Below are positions 57,797 through 64,000 of a DNA stretch of 64,000 nucleotides, one piece after another. The position numbers and the translations under genes were made by a program. A model generated the notes under the pieces. The model searched no databases and was not told the DNA's origin. It was given only the letters and a program-made list of their open reading frames with translations. This DNA comes from Prosapia bicincta (taxonomy: Eukaryota; Arthropoda; Insecta; Hemiptera; Cercopidae), in assembly GCA_036971475.1 (NCBI GenBank), contig JBAIZL010000008.1:29893719-29957718 (forward strand). The letters are read 5' to 3'. Numbering within the stretch: the stretch's first letter is position 1; each line of letters begins with the position of its first letter.

Positions 57797-60208
57797 GTAT
57801 GTAACTTTTGTACACATGTACTTCTTTGCCTTCTAAAATTTATGTAATTATACTTATTTTTTTAATTCTATTAACTCATAAAATCAAATTTTAAAATTGC
57901 AACCAGAAACATTGTATCACTTTCGTTTGTTAAATGAGAAGAAAGTTTCATAAAAAAATGAGCATCAATATGGCTGACTTAAACCTTCCACAGGCTTTAA
58001 CAAAGTGTTTTGTTACAGGGCTAAACTTGACTGTAACTCACTACTTGCACAAGAGTAGATTAATCTACACCATTTTCTTGCTATTCTTTTAAAGGTTGTA
58101 TGTTCCATTTAATGTCATTTAACTATTAAAATTGAAATAACTTTCAAGGAAATAAATAGTGAAATAAAATCTGAACGGCAACTGTCACTAGCATTAATTT
58201 TATTGATACTCTATAAGCACTGAAATAAATATCAAAATAGAGTTAAATTATCAAACATCAAATTTCGGTCAGTAAAATAACTACAAACTGCAAGTTTTTC
58301 CTAATGTATTTCTTTCCAACATATTAAAAATTATTATTCCTTTTCTTATTCTTTTAAAAATAATCTAAATGCGGCACAACATTTTGTTTGGAGGAAAATA
58401 TTGGGAGTTCTCAAATTTATTTTCATGGATCATGACCCAAGAAATAAGAGTTGTTTATGCACCTGTGGGTGGAACGACTAGTGGTAAATTGACGTCATCC
58501 TCAAGAATAATCCATTCTCCATCTGTACCAAATTGTGAATGTTGATTGTTGTGAACTTTAATTTGTATTTTAGTTTATTTTCTTATTCTGCTTTATGAAG
58601 CGGTTAGGTTTAATATGAGTTTTCGTTTAAATTGATTTATCAATTATGCCTGCATGTATTGAGTTTGTAATAACTATACCAGTAAGCAAAAGCAACTGAT
58701 TTAAATGTTACTCATTTCCAACAAATGAACTCCTAGGTAAAACAAAGCAAGATAATTCTAAAATATGAGACAATTTGTTACTTGCATTTCAAAAGTATTT
58801 TTTTTATAAATATTAAACATAAGTAATAGCTTTATGCCACTAATGGATTTAGAAATTTTATAACTGATGCAGCAGAAACACTAGAGCTAACAATGTTGAC
58901 CCTGTAGAAGCCAGTTTAGTCAGGTACGAAAGATTTTAGGCGTGGAAAGGGAAATGTTATTACATGCATTTGAATGAGTTATTTGATGTAAATACAGTCA
59001 TTTGATGTAAGTAGTAAGGTTTGTTGAGTAATTCTGTAGATATAGGTAAATGTCAGGATGTTCAAACTCTACACGTTTCTGTAATAATTGAGGGGAATCT
59101 TGAGGTTTGCAAGATGAAAACACATTACTGAAGAGGACATTTCAAATTTAAAATGTACAACTGAGAAGCTATTTATTTCCTTTTTTTAAGTTCCTTTCAT
59201 AAATGGGTTTTGTTATTTTACTGCAAACGAGGAATATTTGATGAGGCATTGTTATAAATAGAAAATATTCTCAAGGAATTAAAATAGTTAATTCTCTTAC
59301 AATATCATCACCACATTGATTTTGTGTGAATCTGTGAAACATTTGATTTTAGTATAAATATTTGTAAGAATGAGTAAGACATTTAAATAATTTTGTTATT
59401 TCTAAAGAGAGGAAGTAGCCAAAGAAAATGGCAAAGTTTAAAACACAATTTAATATATGGGACTCTTCTCCTTAGATCAACATTGAACAATATACTGATC
59501 CAGTGTGAAAGGCTTCTACTACAAAATATCTGTAAATATTGATTTTTTGCCAAGTTATAAAAAACGATTTAGACTAATACTGGGTTTAAAACCTAGAAGT
59601 AGTTACACAAAGAATAATATAGGCTGCAATGATATTTCAACATAAACTGCAAAAAACAGATTGATAAAGAATGAAACTATGGCAAGAAATTCTTATAAGG
59701 ATACTTGTAAAGGTATATCATTGTTCAACATGATTGAAGAGCATTATTTACAGCATTATGAAACTCCTTGGAGAAATACTTCATGATTCAATTATTTTAA
59801 AGTTTTTTTCACAGTTGTAGAGAACAAATCATGATTTACTTTTTAGTATTTCAGTGACATGTGATAGTATATTTATTAAGTGAAGCAATGCTCAAAACAC
59901 TGTATGGGGAAAAGAGGTGTAATCTGGCTAATATACTGTTTTTTTTATCAAAACATTTAATAATAATTCATATTTACATTATACGTTATAACAAAATGAA
60001 AATTTAAATAAAAAAAATACTGTAGCTGAACACATGTGTTTCTATTTACAAATTATCAGGGAAATTATAATAAATTTACATCAAGTATTAAAACATATTT
60101 CTGGCCTATGGGCTATTTAAAGTGAAAAGTGTTTAGACTTTATAAAGTATTTATGTAAAAGTGTTTACTAATGGAAGTTAAACTCTGTTATTAGCAGTAA
60201 ATTTATTA
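57797..60208. other. Intron 2 region, no other exon seen
   Basis: AT-rich; the first ~90 bases align with the introns after copies 1 and 2 of the 75-bp exon. Confidence 0.45.
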
Positions 60209-60402
60209 ACTAAACACTTGTAAATATTTACATACTTGCCTATAGTAGCACTTATATTTGTTGGGGACAGCGATTTCGGGAGATGTGTCCATTGTCAACT
60301 CAGACCGCCAACATCTGGACACATCTCCCGAAATGGCCGTCCTCGACAAATATAAGTAAGTGCTACTATAGGCAAGTTTGTAAATATTTACAAGTGTTTA
60401 GT
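60209..60402. mobile_element. Palindromic PLE-terminal element
   Basis: Arms begin 'actaaacacttgtaaatatt' and end with its complement; the centre ('accgccaacatctgg') has lost the TTGACAA core on the right, while GAAAT and the GGCC loop remain. Ends 'agctcacgtaaagatggaatca'-like, as the other copies. Confidence 0.7.
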
Positions 60403-60419
60403 GAAAACTAGTAGCTCAC

Positions 60420-61095
60420 GTAAAGATGGAATCAGTAAATATAAATTTATTTACTAAGTCCTTACGAAACGTCCAGTTTAACTGCTAGTTCACATTCTAT
60501 ACATATGAGGGCAAAGTGAGAGAGCCTCAGTTGACCAGTGTTCAAGTGTTATAGCTTAAATACTTCTTCTGTCCCTTCAACCCTAACTCTCTGAATGTGC
60601 AACTTGTCGGGTTATACAATAAGCATTCTACTTGAATTCACAAGAGGATCCCAACCCTTCTCTGACTAATGAGAATAGTAATAAACGAGTGATGTGTTTA
60701 AAGGGCACAAGCCAATTTCTAGAAACATCAATACCTATATGTTGTTATAAGCAGTTGTTATATGCAGTTATAACGAAAAAATAATTGTTGTAATTAATCA
60801 TAGCCCTCTACTGAATCAGTGCTTCAATTGGTGAATCCCACCACTCACCACTGTTCATATTTGTTGCTGTAGAAAAAGTGCTGGTAACAACAGTTCAATA
60901 TGGGGAATAAAATTGGATTATCTTTTTGCTCTTTCCTTCAATAAAGTAAGTATTACCTGAACAATATTAGGATCGTATATTACAAGACAATATAAACTGG
61001 ATCAATACAATAAAATGGAAATATTATGTTTGTACTTACAAATTTTACAATAATTTTAAAAAATGTTGTACTTTCATTTGTTTTTTTTTGTGGTA
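60420..61095. other. No gene seen
   Basis: Unique to unit D; no motif or frame of note. Confidence 0.45.
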
Positions 61096-61296
61096 CAAGT
61101 TTTAGTGATCTATTTCTTGTATTTGAAGGCTACATTGCCTTTAAATTTGTATTATTAACAAATCTGGGGCATCTGAAGGTTTCAGATTCCCTAAACTAAA
61201 TTTTAGTCATTAAATATTTTAAAGGACAAGTTGATTTTGAAATAAAATTGAAAGAGAGGTATTTCAATGTCTGACCATATTTCTTAGTTCAACAAA

Positions 61297-61617
61297 ATGC
61301 GAAATCCTTATTTCATGTTGCATAGGTATGGCTTTTGCATGTTTATTTGGCAATGTAATGATGTAATACAAGCACTAGCTTGGGTTAAGACTAGTTCTGA
61401 GTCTAGATTCAAGTTTATGTTTAGTGATATAATATTGGCTGCCTTTGTTTGGTTTTTCGAAGTAACTGGATTTATAAACGTATGTACAATGAATCACAGT
61501 ATAGATCTCATTACGTACTTGCTTAAACTCCATTTTCTTAACACCTTGAAGAAACTATGGGGTAAAAACCTCTTAACCACATATAAGGCTTGTTTGCTAG
61601 AAATTTATCAATATTGA
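61297..61617 (+). other. 106-codon frame open in unit D only
   Basis: Starts MRNPYFMLHRYGFCMFIWQC and continues to LLTTYKACLLEIYQY. Orthologous segments at 29079-29400 and 40640-40940 have a TAG at codon 10 and further breaks. Just upstream (61226-61273) another short frame, GQVDFEIKLKERYFNV, is shared with unit B. The direction matches the other exon blocks, but no splice pair was identified. The opposite strand is open for 75 codons in B and C, so the coding strand is uncertain. Confidence 0.25.
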
Positions 61618-62145
61618 AAGTACCAGAATCTAAAGCATTATATTTCATAAGCCCGTGATCAGGATTGATAGAACTATTTGCACTTCGCACATTGAATAAA
61701 TACAGAAGTTTGAAATGTAAATACGATTCTACAATATATTGTAAGACTTTCAGTCTTGCCACATATTAACAACTGGCAAAAGGATCAAATTTATACTTAT
61801 AGAAAATCAGAAAGTCATGTTTGCTTAAAATAATGGATATGTGTATTGCTTTAATTTGATTGTCGATATTTTCTATAAACTTTACAGACTTTCCTTGCTA
61901 ACTAATTGTTAACCTCTTAATTACAAATAAAATTTGTTTAGAACTTTAAAGGGGTTAATTAAAAAAATTATTTGTGATTAAGAATTCTCTTTGCTCACAA
62001 ATTACTTCATTTTTTTATTGTCTTTTGAAAACAAATGTACCAAAAATACAAGTGGCCACAGCCATTATTAAAAATTATACTAAAGAGAAGAAACAAAAAA
62101 AGAACTTTCCAGTTCTAATGTTATAAGAATTTCCATAGCTCAGAG

Positions 62146-62341
62146 GAAGTGTTACAGACAGGATTTCATTTGTTATTTTTGTATGTAGTTTGGAAGTGAT
62201 ATTGAATGGGATGGGAGTAGCATCAATATTCTAAAAGCAATGTATAAAACAGAATGTAGACACCAGTTTTCTAAAAAAAGATTTTCAGAATAGTGACCAT
62301 TTTCTTCTTCTTGGTACAAATAGAAAGAGTATGCCTTAGAA
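62146..62341 (+). pseudogene. Decayed 155-bp exon homologue (unit D), cut by hAT
   Basis: After 'agctcagag' reads GSVTDRISFVIFVCSLEVIL then NGMGVASIF and TAA. The NGMG(V/G)A motif confirms homology with the open exon at 5419-5573. The hAT insertion at 62342 removes the rest. Confidence 0.5.
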
Positions 62342-64000
62342 CAGGGGTTCCCAAACTTTTTTGTACGACGCCCCCTCTGGTTATTTGGAGACCCCCACGC
62401 CCCCCTACACATATCAGCTTTCCATTTTGCAATACCCAATTTCCACGGTGCCGTACATACCAACTCCTACTTGTACAAGTACATGAACTCGTACAAGTAT
62501 GTGCCTACTTGATACGGTGAGTAGGTAGATTTTTTTGTTCACTGTTGAATGCGGTAACGCAGAATGGAAAGATTCAATAATTGTACGTATGATGAAAACT
62601 AAAACAGGTATTACATTAAAAACGAATATAATTACTGATACAAAATTTAACATTGTAACACAGATACATTTTCAATTTAAGGAAGGTGAAACAATAGGCC
62701 CACCTACTTACAAGAACAAAACATAAAATGTAATTTAGTGAGATGGGTGGACTTGTATGTTCTGAATAAGTTTCTGAATGAGTTTCAGACATAGCACAGC
62801 GTAGGTCATTTTCGACATCACGTTTGTTGCGGTACTTGGTTTTGATCGCCACAAGAGTTGAAAACGCTTTTTCGCACGTGTATGTTGTTGAAAAAGGCAA
62901 GTACATCAGAACAGCTTTCTCTGAAACACTGGGGTAAACTTTTAAGTACTTTAACCAAAATGAGGGCTTGTTCATTTGTTCGAAATCGTATCTTGCAGCA
63001 GAGTCATTTTTTATTTCTATTCCCTCTTCTTGGAACTCTTCTGGCAGCAAATGTATGTCCATGTGGAACGGGTCGGTTGATAGTTTGTAAAACTCCTCTG
63101 ACAAATTAGGAAAGTACCTGCTGAACTCCTCCTTGAGATTCTTCAAATGGTCAATTATCAACCACATCAGCATTTTTCTCTTTGACCAACTGCACAAAGC
63201 CTGAATGAGAACCCATCAATCAAGGAGCACCATCTGTGCATACACCAATAAGTTTTTGCCAAGAAAGTTCGTGTTTCTTAAAAAAATCTCATACTGCTTC
63301 CATCACATCTACAGCTTTAGTAGTGGTCAACAGCTCAGTAGAAAACATCAGTTCATCCTTCATTCTTTCATTTTCAATGTAACGAACATATACAATCAAA
63401 TGAGAACATTGTGCTATATCTGTACTCTCGTCAAGCTGGGTTTTTAATGTCCTCGCCCATATCATCAATTCGGCATTTTACGATGTTGTCTGAAAGTGGT
63501 ATTTGCGATAGCTTTTGCCTACTATCAGTTCCAAGGATAACATTGGCTGCTTTTAAAAGGCATGGTTTAACAAGCGTTTCACCAATAGTGTGTCTTTTCT
63601 TTTTCTTAGCAATAAGAAGAGAATATTCATAGGAGGCTTCAAGCACTTTTAGAGATGACTGAGCAGCAGATCCAGTGCTATCTAACTTCATGCGCTTTAA
63701 ATTCTGAGATTTTGCAGCAAAAAACTTTTTAGGTTTGTCCTTTAAAGAGGCATGTTTGGTTGACAAATGTCTCAGAAGACGATTAGGCCTCATTGCGTCT
63801 TTGCTTAATACTTCATAGCAAATAACACACTGAGGGTGATCAACATTATCTTTAAGCAAGGAAACAAACCCATATTGAATATAATCGTCAATATACTTGC
63901 GTTTCTTTGCTTCACACAGAACTCACACAACACAAAAACAATTACTCCAATTCAAACGTCGCAGCAATTATACAACACCCACAATACAGCAAACACGCTG
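62342..64000 (-). mobile_element. BED-type hAT transposon, 3' end to window edge
   Basis: Begins CAGGGGTTCCCAAACTTTTT (a hAT-type terminal inverted repeat) exactly where unit D homology to B (30120) and C stops. Transposase on the minus strand (62616-63910). The other terminus lies beyond 64000, so the target duplication cannot be read. Confidence 0.85.
62616..63910 (-). pseudogene. hAT transposase, ZBED5/SCAND3-like, internally deleted and frameshifted
   Basis: From the N-terminus: KKRKYIDDYIQYGFVSLLKD (63905-63850), BED finger CVICYEVLSKD...RHLSTKH with C-x2-C and H-x4-H (about 63830-63750), basic linker, IGETLVKPCLLKAANVILG, LDESTDIAQCSHLIVYVRYI (first catalytic Asp), a stop near VMEAV, LIGVCTDGAPS (second Asp). 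Then sequence jumps from about 63220 to the C-terminal part: SEEFYKLSTDPFHMDIHLLP and the hATC dimerisation motif TYTCEKAFSTLVAIKTKYRN then DVENDLRCAMSE (62790-62850). The central region between is shorter than in intact relatives, so a deletion is inferred. Disabled by a stop and the deletion; no ATG is visible before the KKRK segment within the window. Confidence 0.85.

Larger units (their letters stand above)
54860..62341. repeat. Segmental duplication unit D (partial, oldest plus-strand copy)
   Basis: 54975-57195 aligns with 26930-28950 and 37310-40495; 61096-62341 aligns with 28920-30120 and 40460-41650. Between them lies a 3.9-kb block (57197-61095) absent from B and C. The right end is cut by a hAT element at 62342, so the KELL, 45-bp and terminal exons are not in the window for this copy. 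Confidence 0.8.

Overview
This is a window of AT-rich (roughly 70%) eukaryotic, almost certainly metazoan and probably invertebrate, genomic DNA. The signs are short exons in multi-kilobase introns, long (TA)n and (CA)n microsatellites, Penelope-like retroelements (PLEs), Tigger/pogo and BED-type hAT transposons and an RNase H-bearing LINE. There are no bacterial operons or RNA genes that I can see. A species cannot be named from the sequence; the transposon mix would suit a chelicerate or another marine invertebrate, but that is inference.

Layout. 1-2270 is the tail of a duplicated unit (a ~125-bp satellite plus a unique tail). 2300-25700 is an older, inverted and diverged region. It holds minus-strand exon remnants (4164-5573, 8374-8448, 22050-22124), two Tigger elements, several PLE palindromes and microsatellites. 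25731-34447 (unit B) and 34984-46288 (unit C) are direct tandem copies of one unit, with PLE sequence at each boundary. Each runs: PLE debris, pogo/Tigger fragment, decayed exon blocks, an Asp/Asn-rich terminal exon, ~125-bp satellite, tail. 46300-52300 is PLE debris, including the best-preserved GIY-YIG endonuclease frame (47759-48271). 52601-62341 carries a plausible gene start (exon 1 at 52601) and a third, partial unit (D, 54860-62341). D is truncated by a hAT transposon that runs off the end of the window.

The main result is an unrecognised, locally amplified gene family, visible only through short exons. One 75-bp phase-1 exon occurs three times with splice sites (two minus, one plus). 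A 45-bp exon occurs three times with both splice sites conserved. A 155-bp exon, two further coding-like blocks and a terminal exon occur in several copies, each copy open or broken in different places. The family looks like tandem paralogues undergoing mosaic decay, rearranged through PLE copies. I cannot assign a function.

The second result concerns RNA structure. PLE-derived palindromes repeatedly carry hammerhead-ribozyme-shaped motifs. One class has degraded cores (TTGACAA in place of CTGANGA). Another has an intact CTGARGA...GAAA core, with stem II showing covariation between two copies.
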